From contig NC_134839.1 in NCBI RefSeq assembly GCF_965363235.1, forward strand, positions 96,491,743 through 96,555,742: a stretch of DNA of 64,000 nt. The letters run 5' to 3'. A program made the position numbers and the translations under genes. The stretch comes from Mytilus galloprovincialis. Its lineage: Eukaryota; Mollusca; Bivalvia; Mytilida; Mytilidae. Of the stretch, positions 23,365-35,200 are shown piece by piece (positions within the stretch are counted from its first letter, which is position 1; each line of letters opens with the position of its first letter). The notes beneath the pieces were generated by a model, which ran no database searches, had not been told where the DNA came from, and worked only from the letters and a program-made list of their open reading frames with translations.

Positions 23365-23420
23365 CGGAACGGTGACTATGCTTGACTGGCCCTCTGGTAT
23401 CTAATTCGTCCCTCTTTTTG
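23365..23420 (+). repeat. Family D terminal fragment
   Basis: GACTGGCCCTCTGGTATCTA and TTCGTCCCTCTTTTTG match the last ~45 bp of family D as at 40,120-40,145. Confidence 0.55.
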
Positions 23421-24350
23421 AAAAGCGATATCGTACCAAAATACTTTTATAGAAATATAAGCACCAAATAGTGTATTGCACGGAAGGGACATACTCATAA
23501 TCTTATTCTAAGCTGGAATCCGCGTGTTACTTTAAAGTTTCGCTGTCTATGAACTAAGTGTAGTAGTCAGTCGAGAACCAGCTTAAATCTTATTTCATCT
23601 GACTGAATCAAACGTTTCCAGAGCTCTGTTTGTTCAAATACCGCTACCCTGTTTGCGTATTGCATATTGAGACTTCATATGCAAGTTTCCGGATAAAAAG
23701 TACACCTTCTTTGTCTACACATAATTGTATTGTCAAAGTTTTCTCTCTCTCAAAATAAATTATTGCCCTTTATTATAATAAATCACAGATGAGTTTGACA
23801 AGAACTTTCTTATCAAATTAAGTTAATGAAAATTGGCCGAAGACTAGCTTTTTGAGTTCAAGCTGTATCTATGGTACAGCTAATAAGTTTTTATTTACAA
23901 TATTCATATGTAAGACACATATTTAGATGCAAAGTTGCATCATTCTCAAACACATTAATCTGACTCTTAGCAACACATTTTTTTATTATCTTGGTAACCA
24001 ACGCTGTTTTTTGTAGGAAAGAAGTAATCATCAAACTAAGTATCAAATCTATAACCTTAGAACCTGTAGCATGATATAGAGGAACAATATATATGCAATT
24101 ATTACATTGATTGCAGTGGAATGCATAATTTCTCAGTGAAATACAAATCTAAAAAAAAAAGTAGTTTCTTTGATTTTCATTGATTTTCAACTCTAGTTCT
24201 ATATAAAAGAAGACAATGTAATAATATAAATTAATACTCTAAGAATCAAATTAAAAAAAAAATCAGCTCGTGACCGAAGAACAATGATAAGTATTCAATT
24301 AAGTAAATTTGTGTCAATCACATATTTGTGAATCAAGAAGGATAAGGGCG
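23421..24350. other. AT-rich stretch, no gene seen
   Basis: No open frame or repeat partner found. Confidence 0.5.
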
Positions 24351-24354
24351 GAAA

Positions 24355-24931
24355 TCATAATGTACCTACAGACCCCTCAGAGAGATGTTTTAACGATTCT
24401 AAACCTGCATTAAGCACGACACTCTCTTTACACGAGGCACCGGATTTGTCGTCCCCATTTGGACCCGAAGTGACTGCATACTTGTTTATCCCAAACTGCA
24501 GCCAAACGGACAGTCGGATGGACGACATAATGTTCATAAATAGGGCATAATTATGTACAAAAGTATGTTGTTTTTCAATAAACAAGTAAAAGTCAACAAT
24601 TTAACAACATTATAAGAAGGCTATATTTTGGGGCGAAAAAAGGGGTCTTCCTGGGCCTTCTTTAAAAAAAAGAAAATGATAAGTAGTAACAAAACAAACA
24701 AAGGTTATACACCTGTAAATTTTTCTAAACTCATATTGAGCTATACATCACAAAACTCGACAGACCAAGACACATTCCATAAGACTCGTAAGTTCCTTTG
24801 TACTTGACCTCGTTCAAATCAACATAGTCCCAGACTTCATAGAAAGAACAGCACAAACCCTGTTCCTTTATATCACCATGTTTACCTAATTGTTCATCAA
24901 TTATCCATTCATGTTTATTACTTCGACCCAT
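24355..24931 (-). CDS. Two minus-strand ORFs, possible exons
   Basis: Upstream frame 24,731-24,931 begins MGRSNKHEWIIDEQLGKHGD and is Gly/Tyr/Cys-containing with protein-like composition. Downstream frame 24,355-24,585 contains SVWLQFGINKYAVTSGPNGD and CKESVVLNAGLESLKHLSEG, is GC-richer than its surroundings, and ends close to a weak donor (TGTAG|GTACAT). They could be adjacent exons of one gene, but no matching donor-acceptor pair is clear and no family is recognised. Confidence 0.25.
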
Positions 24932-24949
24932 TAATTTGGTTGATTTTCT

Positions 24950-25780
24950 TTTTTGTTCTCCTAAAAGTAGGACACAAACTGTAATTTGTTTTTACTTTGG
25001 CCTTTTTCATTGTTCATGTTTTTAGCATACTAGTTGCATACACGATATAAAAACGATAAAAATAAAGGGACACGCCAATCTGTCTTATAGTTTGATTAAA
25101 AAGGCTGTTATCATTAGGAGAACAGGCATGTATAATAATAAGGAGATTTTGTAGGTCAATACACATTATAAATTGTTAATATTCATTTATATTAATATTG
25201 ACTTTAGAATACCATTATGATATCTTATTGATAAACCCTTTATTTCTTGTGTATAAAACCAGTCAATAAGATTACCAAGTACTGAATAACTATTTTAAGG
25301 CTTACAGTTATTATGATTTATTAAAATCAAATATGAAATAACCTTTGATGTTCAAAACATTTCAACGGTAACATACCTCTTTTCAATCTCTACTTCAAAT
25401 TTCACACGTTTTTGTCAACACTTCAAATCTGTAAATTCACTGACAAATATAAGTGAGCCTATTTAGGCATGCTAAGTGTTTTATTAACAAGTGGTTCTAT
25501 ATGGAATAATATATGTTGAATAATATACTTTGTTTTGAGCTAAATGCTTCTGATGTTGTTTATTTTTTTTAGATCATGTAAGCTGTGGAGCTTCTATATT
25601 TTTTTTGTTCTATGCTGCTTTTTTTTTTGGTTCTAAATATAGAGTATACTGAAAATGATATATTTATCATCTAATTGGTGTCTTTTCATAACAATTTGCA
25701 CTACAAAAATTGAAAACATTAGTAGCAAGAGGCACGGTTTCATCCGCCTCATTTTGAGACATATACCCCGAATTTGACAT
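24950..25780. other. AT-rich stretch, no gene seen
   Basis: T-rich runs near 25,562-25,630. Nothing else. Confidence 0.5.
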
Positions 25781-25782
25781 AC

Positions 25783-26085
25783 ACTGGCTAGAGGTATAGG
25801 GAGAGGGTTGAAACATGTTTAACCCCGCCGCATTTTAGCGCCTGTCCTAAGACAGGAGCCTCTGGCCTTCATTATTCTTGTATGATTTTTTTATTTTAGT
25901 ACATTTACAATGTATATGTCCATTTATATATATGTTTTGGAGTTAAGTATGACGTCAATTATCACTGAACTAGTACACCGTTTTTGTTTTGTTTAGGGGC
26001 TAGCAGAAGCACCCCTGTGGGTGTGTCGCTGTGTTGAAGGCTCGTTGGTGACCTTCTGCTGTTCTCTTACATATGGTCGGGTTGA
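25783..26085 (+). repeat. Family C tail, plus strand
   Basis: CTGGCTAGAGGTATAGGGAG, TTTAACCCCGCCGCATTTT, GACAGGAGCCTCTGGCCTT, TATCACTGAACTAGTACACC and GACCTTCTGCTGTTCTC follow the same order as the minus-strand copy at 5.2-5.5 kb. No RT coding part is attached upstream. Confidence 0.8.
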
Positions 26086-26089
26086 CGTA

Positions 26090-27000
26090 TCTTTAACACA
26101 TTCCTCATTTCAATTATCAGTTTTACGGTCATTTCAATACCAGAATCTATTACAAAAAAGACCTTGTCGATACATATTTCGTTTCAACTTCACAAGTAAT
26201 ACGCGATGGTCTTGATGTATAGGTACTGAGGTTTTTTATCATCTTAATAATGTGTTATAGTATTATTTTTAATGTCATTGTGAATATTACTGTTTGTTAT
26301 GATATCCATATGACGTGACTCCGTACTTATACATCCCGTCATTGAGTTAAAATTGTTCTATTATATTGTATTGTATTCTTGTTTCATTTTCGCCAATGTG
26401 CCTTGTCTATATGCCTTTTAAATTTTCTTTGATACATATGACGTGGCTCTGTACTTGTAAATCCGCATTGTTTTATATTATTGTAAAATAAAACGTGTAT
26501 TCCTTTCTTTCATTTTAGCTATTTGCTTTGTCTAAATGCTTTATTTGTTTCTTTAATAAACATGACGTGGCTCAGTACCTATCCATCACGTTTTTGTGTT
26601 ATGGTAAATTTTTGTTCTCTTGTCTTTAATTTTTGCTGATGTGCTTTGTCTATACGCCTTTTTGTGATTCTTCATTACATATTTGTTTTTATAGTGATGA
26701 AGTTTATAACACAATGTTAGCCGCTGTACCCCTATTTTTGACATTTTTTTTACCTATCATGCCTGTTTGTTTTGTGTACACATCGTTGTCAATAGCTAGA
26801 TACAAAGCACGGTTTAAAAAGCACGGTTTAATCCACCATTTTATATCTAAGAAAAAAGACTGCACACCTAGTCAGGAATGTGGCAGATGTTATCCATTTG
26901 TTTTATGTGTTTGAGCTTTTGATTTTGCCATTTGAATACGGACTTTCCGGTTTGAATTTTCCTCGAAGTTCATTTTTTTGGTGATATTACTTTTGTTGTA
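26090..27000 (+). repeat. Family B repeat with tandem triplication
   Basis: A near-complete 3' half of family B. Three imperfect units start with TGACGTGRCTC at 26,311, 26,439 and 26,563 (spacing 128 and 124 bp). They are followed by GCTTTGTCTATACGCC, TAGTGATGAAGTTTATAACA, ATCCACCATTTTATATC, TTTTGATTTTGCCATTTGAA and a TTTTCCTCGAAGTTCA end. At 49.1-50.2 kb the same tail follows RT-like coding, so family B is probably the 3' tail of another RT element. The open frame at 26,633-26,914 is incidental. Confidence 0.7.
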
Positions 27001-27360
27001 GATGATATTGAAAATGCGACAAAAAGTATTTTATGTAAAACTTGTCACAAGATTGATGGTATTTCGCTACACTTTGATAAACACATGTATAATATATATA
27101 GAGAGGTAAAGGAAAGATAAAATTATCTTGTAGGCACATCTGAACCGACTGACTATTACTATTATTGGCCATAACACATCATGGTACAGAGAGGAAGGGG
27201 TCAATCCAGAACGATTTTTGATCTGGGAGTTAGAAACGTTGGAAGTAATTGGAATCAATAAAAAGAGGTAGTTGGTACAACTTATCAAGAATTCTATATG
27301 TGTCACTTCAGTTTAAAACGTTTAACTACGAAGTCCCGGCAGTTGTCAGTTCTTAATTTG
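27001..27360. other. Unassigned stretch
   Basis: Two overlapping short minus-strand frames, neither protein-like. No repeat partner seen. Confidence 0.45.
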
Positions 27361-27363
27361 CAT

Positions 27364-27925
27364 TTAAGGTTCATGTGGACCCTATGGCTAAAATGGCCGT
27401 ATTTTCACCTCAAAATTTACTCAGAGTACAGAGTGCATTTGTAAAACTTTTCAGGCATAGCATGCCCTAGTTAAATAAATTTCAAATATGTTTTATGTTT
27501 TAGAAAAATAAAAACTTCCAAGGAATTTGCCGTGCACTTTTTTCATTCCCCCAGAAGGTGCCAAAATAAACTAAGTTGGGGAACAGGTTTCAGAACTTCC
27601 CCACAGGTAATTATAGAAGTGAGCTGTTTTGTTTGACATGGACATGAGATGAACAATCGATACCTGACAATAATTGGTTATTTAAACTGTGTACCTGAGT
27701 GGACCATATCAAGGTAAACTCAACTGTTTGTTAATTTTATCATCTTCTGCAGTGTATGTTAAAATCTAGTTAAGTTATGAATTTTCTAAATCTTGCATTT
27801 GAATTCTATTTATCTAGGGCATGCTATGCTTTAAAACGTTTCTAAATGCACAGGTTTGCCTGTACTCAGAGTTAATTTGAGGTGAAAATACGGCCATTTA
27901 GCCATAGAGTCCACATGAACCTTAA
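27364..27925. mobile_element. 562-bp foldback/MITE with TTAA ends
   Basis: The left end TTAAGGTTCATGTGGAC and right end GTCCACATGAACCTTAA are inverted copies. The inverted match continues for at least 60 bp with about four differences (through GGCCGTATTTTCACCTC and GAGTACAG), and with gaps to ~150 bp per arm (GGCATAGCATGCCCTAG on the left matches CTAGGGCATGCTATGC on the right). TTAA lies at both extremes, matching the target preference of piggyBac-superfamily elements. No coding capacity, so it must be non-autonomous if mobile. A one-armed relative lies at 28,568-28,790. Confidence 0.85.
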
Positions 27926-27929
27926 GTTC

Positions 27930-28565
27930 ACAAGATTATAGAATACAAACAAAAGCAACTGTACGTGTTTTGTTTGTGATTAATTTATATGGAATTCAAG
28001 ATTATTGAATTGTTCCTGTAATTTTTCTAAACTCGATGTGTGGTGTTTAATTTGTATAACAATCAAGATTTGTGAGAAAAAAAAACACAATAGTTAGTGA
28101 AGCTATTTAACATCAAGCTGCTAATACTATTCATTGAATTTTTAAATTTCTAATTATTGTTTATATATCACTGGTTTGACGGTACACTTATCAGACGTGT
28201 ATACAATGAATCTCATCGTATATTAGAATGTCTTCAAGATTCACTAGTTAAATTATGGTTGATAATCGTTAGAAGGTTTAACCCTGCATTTAAATAGTAT
28301 TAATTGTTCTGTCAATGACCTATACATAGTATATCTTAGTCCATGCATAACTATATAACTATACATGGAATATTTGTGGGGTAGCTTAACAGGTTTGATT
28401 CATGTAATAAAAGATGGGGCTATTCCAGGTTTATATGGTAAACCCGTTTTTCTTGTATTGATAAACTCGCTTAAACTGGGGTATAAAACTTCGTACATTT
28501 TTTTCCCAGTATTTGTTGAAAAGCGCATCATATCAGTTGTTGTGATAAGAGTTTTCTAACATGAG
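27930..28565. other. Unassigned stretch
   Basis: Open frame around 28,157-28,290 (WFDGTLIRRVYNESHRILEC...) is moderately protein-like but short and without clear splice sites. A second at 28,365-28,559 is hydrophobic. Neither is recognised. Confidence 0.25.
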
Positions 28566-28567
28566 CT

Positions 28568-28790
28568 TTAAGGTTCATGTGTACCCTTCGCTGAAATGGG
28601 TGCATTTTCCCCTCAAAATTAACTCTTTTAAGTACAGACAAACCTGGGAATCTTGAAAAGTTTTAAGGCATAGCATGCCCTAGATAAATAAATTTCAAAT
28701 ATTTAGAAAAATAAACTTATTAAAGAGGATTTTGCAGTACACTTCTTTCATTCCCCCAGAAGGTGCCAAATAAACTAGGTTGGTAAAGAT
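28568..28790 (+). repeat. Single-arm copy of the TTAA foldback element
   Basis: TTAAGGTTCATGTGTACCC, GGCATAGCATGCCCTAG and CATTCCCCCAGAAGGTGCC follow the left half of the 27,364-27,925 element. No inverted right end is seen downstream, so this is a truncated copy. Confidence 0.75.
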
Positions 28791-29063
28791 GTGCCTTATC
28801 AAGTACATCGAAATGAGAATATGTAACAAATAAAAGTATTGGCATGTATGAAAAATGTAGTTTTAAGATTTAAATGTCACACCACTGATTAACACAAAAA
28901 TAAATATGTTTCTAATTATGAATCATCTTCAACTTGTACCTAGTTTGTAAAAATGTTAGAAAATCAGCTTTCGTCTTCCGTTTGATCTTTGTCCATTTTT
29001 CATCTCATGTTTGGTCACCCATGTATTTCAGTTGTTCTTCGACAAAATTAGAAATTTCGGCTT

Positions 29064-29305
29064 TCATCTAATTTGATACAGCTTCGTCATTTGCTCGATC
29101 ATCAGGCAATACAAAACAGGTTCATACTTCTTCTTAGTGCCTAGTGGTTTATCGTGTAACCACAAAATGTGTTGTCGCCGATGTTCTTTGTCTTTTTGAG
29201 ACATGTTGATTAAATCGTTGTCAAAGTCTTTTCCACTAAATGACTTCAGGGTTGGTTGTTCCAAGAATTTAGAATTTTTGAAAAGTGTCCGAACGTTTGA
29301 GATTT
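29064..29305 (-). CDS. Candidate exon, unrecognised
   Basis: A minus-strand open frame reads (from TTG, no ATG) LEQPTLKSFSGKDFDNDL, then KDKEHRRQHILWLHDKPLG and YEPVLYCLMIEQMTKLYQIR before a stop. It extends about a dozen codons upstream of that Leu to a TAA near 29,308. Composition is charged and protein-like, unlike nearby frames. It lies downstream of the two-exon gene model on the same strand and may be a further exon or a separate remnant. No domain recognised. Confidence 0.3.
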
Positions 29306-29374
29306 ATCTACTGATGTTATATGCATACATATAATCCTCATCCACAGAAGTAAAACCTAGCAAATTGGACAAAG

Positions 29375-29450
29375 AGCAATACACACGGGTGCCACATGTT
29401 GAGCAGGATATGTTTACTCTCACGGAGCACTTGAGTGGGAATCGTGTTGC
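29375..29450 (+). repeat. Family D tail fragment
   Basis: ACGGGTGCCACATGTTGAGC, ACGGAGCACTTGAG and ATCGTGTTGCTTAA match the start of the family D tail, then stop. Confidence 0.65.
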
Positions 29451-29708
29451 TTAATTTTTTAAAGACCTGGTCCTGTAACAGAAAAAAAATATACTATTAA
29501 ATAACAAAATAAAATAAGATGTTGTATGAGAGTCAATAAGACATAGATCGACCCAAGACACAATGCAGTTTCAGTAGGCAATTGTTGGATACAGTATGGT
29601 CTTCAACGTGATTCTTTGTCAAACACCGAAGAGTAAGCTAAAAATAATAAATAAATTGATGAGACACTTGTGTGTAAACTTACCTGGAAGTAATAAAATA
29701 TTGTACTT

Positions 29709-31028
29709 TCAGCAGTTCTTAATTGGAGTTACTAGACACTGATATTTGTCTCTTATGTGCTCTAAGAACGTTTCCTCGTCCTCAAATTCCATTTCACAAT
29801 TTAGGAAAACCATATGATTGTCAATCACTTTGTTTCATATGATGTAAGGCAGAGCAATACCATCAAGAAATTAACTGGAAAAAGTAAGCAACTGTACGTA
29901 CCGTTTCTACAGATTAAAACAAGGATGATCTAAGCATGGGTCTCCCATTACCACTTGATTTTATCATCTGGATGGCCGATTGTTACCAAGCTGTATCTTA
30001 AATATATATTTGCACACATGACATATATGATATGAAATATTTAAATGAGATAAACGTTGCTTTGGTGGATTAAAACCCATATTTTCAATTGTAGCAAGTT
30101 CAGTCTTTAATTTCATTTTTCTTTAAAACAACACATATAACACTCCTTTTTAATTTAACAACGAATGTGTCAACCTCCTTAAAGACTATTAAATGTTTAC
30201 TTATCATGTGGATTGCAATTCCCATCAATGTTCCCTATCTTCAACTAAGAATAATCGAATTTTAAAGTAAATTTGGATTTAGTATATAAATACTTATCAT
30301 CATAAATTCTGAGTATACCCCAACTGCGTCATAAGGTCAGATGGCTATACCCGTCTAACAATAAACGTACTGTGACTTGTCTGGACATATACCCCTGTGT
30401 ACCCATATCCTCCCATCCAATTTCCTCAAGACAGATAAGACAGGACGGACCTACTGCATATGTTTGTCACCCGCAAAGCGTGACGATGGAGAAAAATAAA
30501 CAGTTTAATACCCAGCCTATATAGGATTTTTAGACACTTTTTTTTTTACAATAAATCAAATAAGCAAGGTCATCGTTTTCATCCTATCATTATCCTAATT
30601 TATTCCTTACTTACCTGTTACGTTTAAAGATTCCAGGTATTCATCATCATTAAATTTTCCACCAACATTCTTTGAATTCTCGTATATGGCTCTAGTTTGA
30701 CATTTCCCTATGGCTCTTACAAGTTGTTGCTGTTCAATAGAGCACTCATCCCTTTCTAAAAGGGAAATAACAGCTTGAACCTCTTCTGACAAGTCAATCT
30801 TTTTTCGTGGCATTTCCATGTATTCATGAAAATTTTTCTCAGCATACTTCACACAGCCTTGGCTGAGGTAAATGATATGGGCAAATATGTCACCGCTCTC
30901 AATGATGACATCTACAACAGCCATTCTCATCGTGTCTGCCTTTACCTTACTGATGTTGTCAACAGTGATATCACTGGTGTAGTTGTCGTGGCTTTTACAG
31001 CTGCAATGTTTATATGATTCCATGTCGA
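29709..31028 (-). CDS. Two-exon gene model, unrecognised protein
   Basis: Exon 1 (31,028-30,615): acceptor-like CTTTTAATAG, then ATG at 31,021-31,023 and an uninterrupted frame starting MESYKHCSCKSHDNYTSD, with IIESGDIFAHIIYLSQG, KKIDLSEEVQAVISLLERD and GGKFNDDEYLESLNVT, into the strong donor ACAG|GTAAGT. Exon 2 (29,827-29,709): acceptor AACAAAG, then a frame in the correct phase (one base carried over gives GTG, Val) reading IDNHMVFLNCEMEFEDEETF and EHIRDKYQCLVTPIKNC, stop TGA. About 175 residues, mostly charged or helical in character, no signal peptide, no domain I recognise. Exon 2 has a C-X18-C spacing. A second donor (CCAG|GTAAGT, near 29,695) after the stop suggests another splice form or decay. 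This is the best-supported host-gene call in the window. Function unknown. Confidence 0.5.
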
Positions 31029-31059
31029 CTATTAAAAGTAGTAATTTGAATTCATAAAT

Positions 31060-31538
31060 CAATTTTACTCTTAATTATTATTTTCTTATAAAAATATAAA
31101 TGTACCCACATTTCGAGTTAAGGTACATCATCTGTCTTCCTCCAGCGTCGATTGTATAATAGATGTACACAGTCTGTATAGTTCTTAAATGTGATTTTCA
31201 AAACTAATAGATAATGGTCATACATTCCCTGGTTTTATCAGGCAACCCCATTTAAACACCATTAAAGCAAACACCTTATAAAACACTAGTATGATAATTA
31301 CACGCCTGTTGCATGTGAATAGATATATACTAGTTGTATTTTACATGTATTAATAAACATAATTCTCAACAGTTATCGGGAAACCAACAGCTATATTCTA
31401 AGAATGTTTATGTGTGCATTTTGACCACCCATTACATCTAACGGCAGTAATTAATAAATATTTGTTTTAATTCTATTGCCAAACGCCTTATTTACCCATA
31501 GTCACCACATCTCTTTATCTAATTCGCCGTGCCTTTTC
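31060..31538. other. Unassigned upstream stretch of the gene model
   Basis: AT-rich, no coding sequence recognised. Could hold the promoter or a 5' intron of the minus-strand gene. Confidence 0.4.
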
Positions 31539-31539
31539 T

Positions 31540-31818
31540 TCAAAAATTAATTTTATGAATATGCCATAATATACAAATTTTTTTCACGGCACTCAGATGA
31601 ACAGGTGATTTCTCCGACCAATGGGTTAGTTCAGTCTCAATGAATGCAAATGTGTTTGTTGTTGAATCATCAATTTTTCTGGAATGGGAATATGTGTGCC
31701 ATATTTGAAAACTGATGCTTGATTTATTTGTTTTTGTTACATTCATGAAACTGTAATCTGAAAATGTCAATCTTTGCTGCATATTGCAAACAAAGAAAAT
31801 AGAAGAAATCATGAACAA
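31540..31818 (-). repeat. Segment duplicated at 37.4 and 38.3 kb, with ORF
   Basis: A 92-codon minus-strand frame contains TNTFAFIETELTHWSEKSPV and HLSAVKKICILWHIHK. A related minus-strand segment at 37,450-37,575 reads QNRFASIDTESNHWRWTTYL and ILSAVKKNVYI, at equal spacing up to a poly-A tract that differs by one base. TCTGGAATGGGAATATGTGT at about 31,672 also matches 38,347. Conserved spacing could mean coding, but the indel and differing stops favour a dispersed repeat. No family recognised. Confidence 0.45.
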
Positions 31819-31829
31819 AGAAAATCTAA

Positions 31830-32235
31830 AGATTGTTAGTTTTCGAAGAGAACCACAAAGTCCTTTTAATGTTTCAATTTCGCCAAACTACCTATTTTAC
31901 TTTTGTTTTTAACTACATAATAATTTTATTCATCAAATATTGCTTGTTACATAAACCAGCAAGATTCGAAGCTTCTCTTGACGTACCCTGTTACAATCCA
32001 CTGACTACCCAGGGAATCAGCTGATTAAATTAATTGACATACATTTTGTTTACAAAACTCTATATTAACAATATGAAAAAATCATTCATTGATTATGTTT
32101 CTTTTAATTGAAAGTAACATTGGACTTATTGTCTTATGTCCATTAATATTGGTATCTACTCTCTTGGTGTATTCATTAACAAAAAATCAGTAGACGTCTT
32201 AGTTTTTTGTTTTCTGCTCAGATACATACTACGAC
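31830..32235. other. Unassigned; possibly LINE 3' untranslated end
   Basis: AT-rich sequence just beyond the last LINE coding segment. It has no poly-A tail in the expected orientation that I can fix. Confidence 0.35.
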
Positions 32236-32237
32236 TT

Positions 32238-35200
32238 TTATATTGAAAAACTAATAATTGAAACAAACAAATTTATTGGGTAATACTTGCTGTCTGTAGT
32301 TTTGTATCCAAATATCATGTGTTGTAATTTTATTGAAAAATCTAAATTACCCTTTTTTAAGAGATCGTATATTTGTTGCCAAAATCTTGTCAAATAAGAG
32401 CAGTTGAAAAAATAATGAGCATAGTCTTCTTCTATGTTACAAAAACTACACAAACTGTTATTAGTTATTTTCCATTGTTATAAATGCTTTTTGGTTGGTA
32501 CACTAAACTGCAGTAGTTTTCATCTGTATATTTTTAATTTTATTTTCAGTTAAGAATTTGTAAATAAAGTTATATAATGAATTCATATTTGAAGTTTCTT
32601 GCAATAGTAGAATTTTGAGCCACTTGTTTTTGCCTACTGACGTTTCTTTTTTACTATTCACTAGAGAGTCATATAACATTTTATTTGAAAAAAATGTAGT
32701 CTCAAAATAACGATCTTTCCATGTGATCTTATTTCTCTGGATATTTACTTTACTTTGGACAGAATTTTCTTGTTTGACTATGCCAATCCAATTTTGTGGA
32801 ATGGATTGTTTCAATTTATGAAATTTAGCAATCCAGTTTACTTTACACTTTAATTTGTTCAAAGTATAATTTTCTGTAATAGTGACATAGTGTTATCAAG
32901 AATGTCATTCAAGTATATTATATCACTTTTAATCAAGTTTTCAAAGATAATTGGTTTCTTATGAAATGCAATAAACGTATTCCCCCAAATTGTTTGTTTT
33001 CTTATATCAGCATATGTCACTGCTTGTTTTGTTTGGCCACCCCAAGTCAAAATCCAGGACTTTATTACTTCTCTATAAAATTCTGGAACATATTTAAAAT
33101 ATTCTAAATGTTTTATATCATTTAAATTCATATGAAACATAACTAAAATAATGTTAGACACTTTTAAATATTTAAAAGGTATAAGCTTCCAGTTGGTAAA
33201 TTTACCATTAACTAGTCTATATACCCATGATGCTTTAAGTGATATAAAATAACTTTTAAAATCGACTATTTGTAGGCCTCCTTTTTCATAAGGAAGAGTT
33301 ATCAGTTTTTACTTTGTCTGGCTTCCATCCCAAATATATTTAAAGCTTCTTGTTTCTGTAAGATAATTTTCAGGAGTTAAGCAAACCCTTCCCAAGAATG
33401 TAAACGGCAAAATTAATGCTTTAAAAAGAAGTATTTTCCCTAAAATTGAAAGATTCTGTTTTCCCCATGTCTTGAAAAAAGTTATCAAAGGTACCAGGAT
33501 TATAATTTAGTACGCCAGACGCGCGTTTTGTCTACATAAGACTCATCAGTGACGCTCATATCAAAAAATTTATAAAGCCAAACAATTACAAAGTTGAAGA
33601 GCATTGAGGATCCAAAATTCCAAAAAGTTGTGCCAAATACGGCTAAGGTAATCTATGCCTGGGATAAGAAAATCCTTAGTTTTTCGAAAACTCAAAGTTT
33701 TGTAAACAGGAAATTTATAAAAATGACCACATTATTGATATTCATGTCAACACCGAAGTGTTGACTACTGGGCTGGTGATACCCTCGGGGACGAAACGTC
33801 CACCAGCAGTGGCATCGACCCAGTGGTGTAAAAAGTTATCAAAGGTACCAGGATTATAATTTAGTACGCCAGACGCTTGAACAATTTCATCATTTTCTCT
33901 ATTTTACAATTCCAATTTAATTTTTTGCATTCATCTTTATCATGTCCAAAAACACCCCTAATGCTTTAATAGGTTTATCTCCCCAATTAATCCCCGCAAT
34001 TTTGTCTTTACATGATTTCAATTTCCCGATCCATAATCTTTCTGTTTTATTTCTATTTACCAATAGTCCTGAGAATGAGCCAAAAATTTCTATTATATTC
34101 ATTGCAGATATTACATCGTTTTTATCTTTACAAAATAATGTTGTGTCATCTGCTAGTTGTGAAATTTTAATGCTGATAAAGGACAGCCTTGTCGGATTCC
34201 CCTTGAATTTTTGAAATTTTCTGATACCCACCCATAGTTCATAACACATGTTTAAACGTCTGTATACATGGTTTTAATCCACTTAATGAATAATTCATTA
34301 AACCCAAATGTTTCAAAGTTCTAACAATAAAATCCCATTCCAAGGAATCAAATGCTTTTGTTAAATCCACAAAAACAATTGTTCCCTCTATTTTGTATGT
34401 TTCTGAGTAGTCTATTACATCTTGGATTTGTCTCAGATTAAACCCAATCAATCCATTTTTGACATAACCGGTTTGATCCTCATTTATAATTTTTGGAAGT
34501 ACATTTTTTAAACATTGCGCAAGAACATATGACAAAATTTTAAAATCTATATTAAGAAGTGATATTGGACGATAATTTTCCAAAAGTAATGGATCCCCCT
34601 TTTTAAATATCAAAGTTAATATACTGGTACGTTGTGAATATGAAAGACTGTTTCTATCGTATCCTGTATTTAAGACATTTACCAGTAGTGATTTAAGTTT
34701 ATTCCAAAAAAATCGATAAAAGTCCATCAAGACCTGGAGATTTATTTAATTTCATTTTAAAGATACCATGTGTGCATTCCTCCACTGTAATTTTCCCATC
34801 GCATATTAGTTTGTCATTTTCAACAACGGTATTTTCTAATTTTGTATCGCTGATATAGTCTTCTGTTAAATCTTTATTTAAACTTTTTTTTTTGTTATAC
34901 AAGTTTTCATAATAATCTTTTATTTTTTGTAAAAGTTTCTATTGATCCCAAGGAAGTAAGAATTATTTTTTTCACTTGAGCTCCCTTCGCTTTTTCTTCA
35001 TATATCTTATTTAGTTCTTCTTCAATACCCATTTCTTTTTCTATTTCATTGTCATCTATATTTGTCTCGTCTCTTAATTTTATTTTTTCTTCTGATTCTT
35101 TTTCCAGAGTATATCTCCGCCCCTTGGTTAACTTTGCTTTATTTTTACAATAATTTGTGGTTACTTCCCTTACTGGGATTTTAAAACCATCCAATAATAC

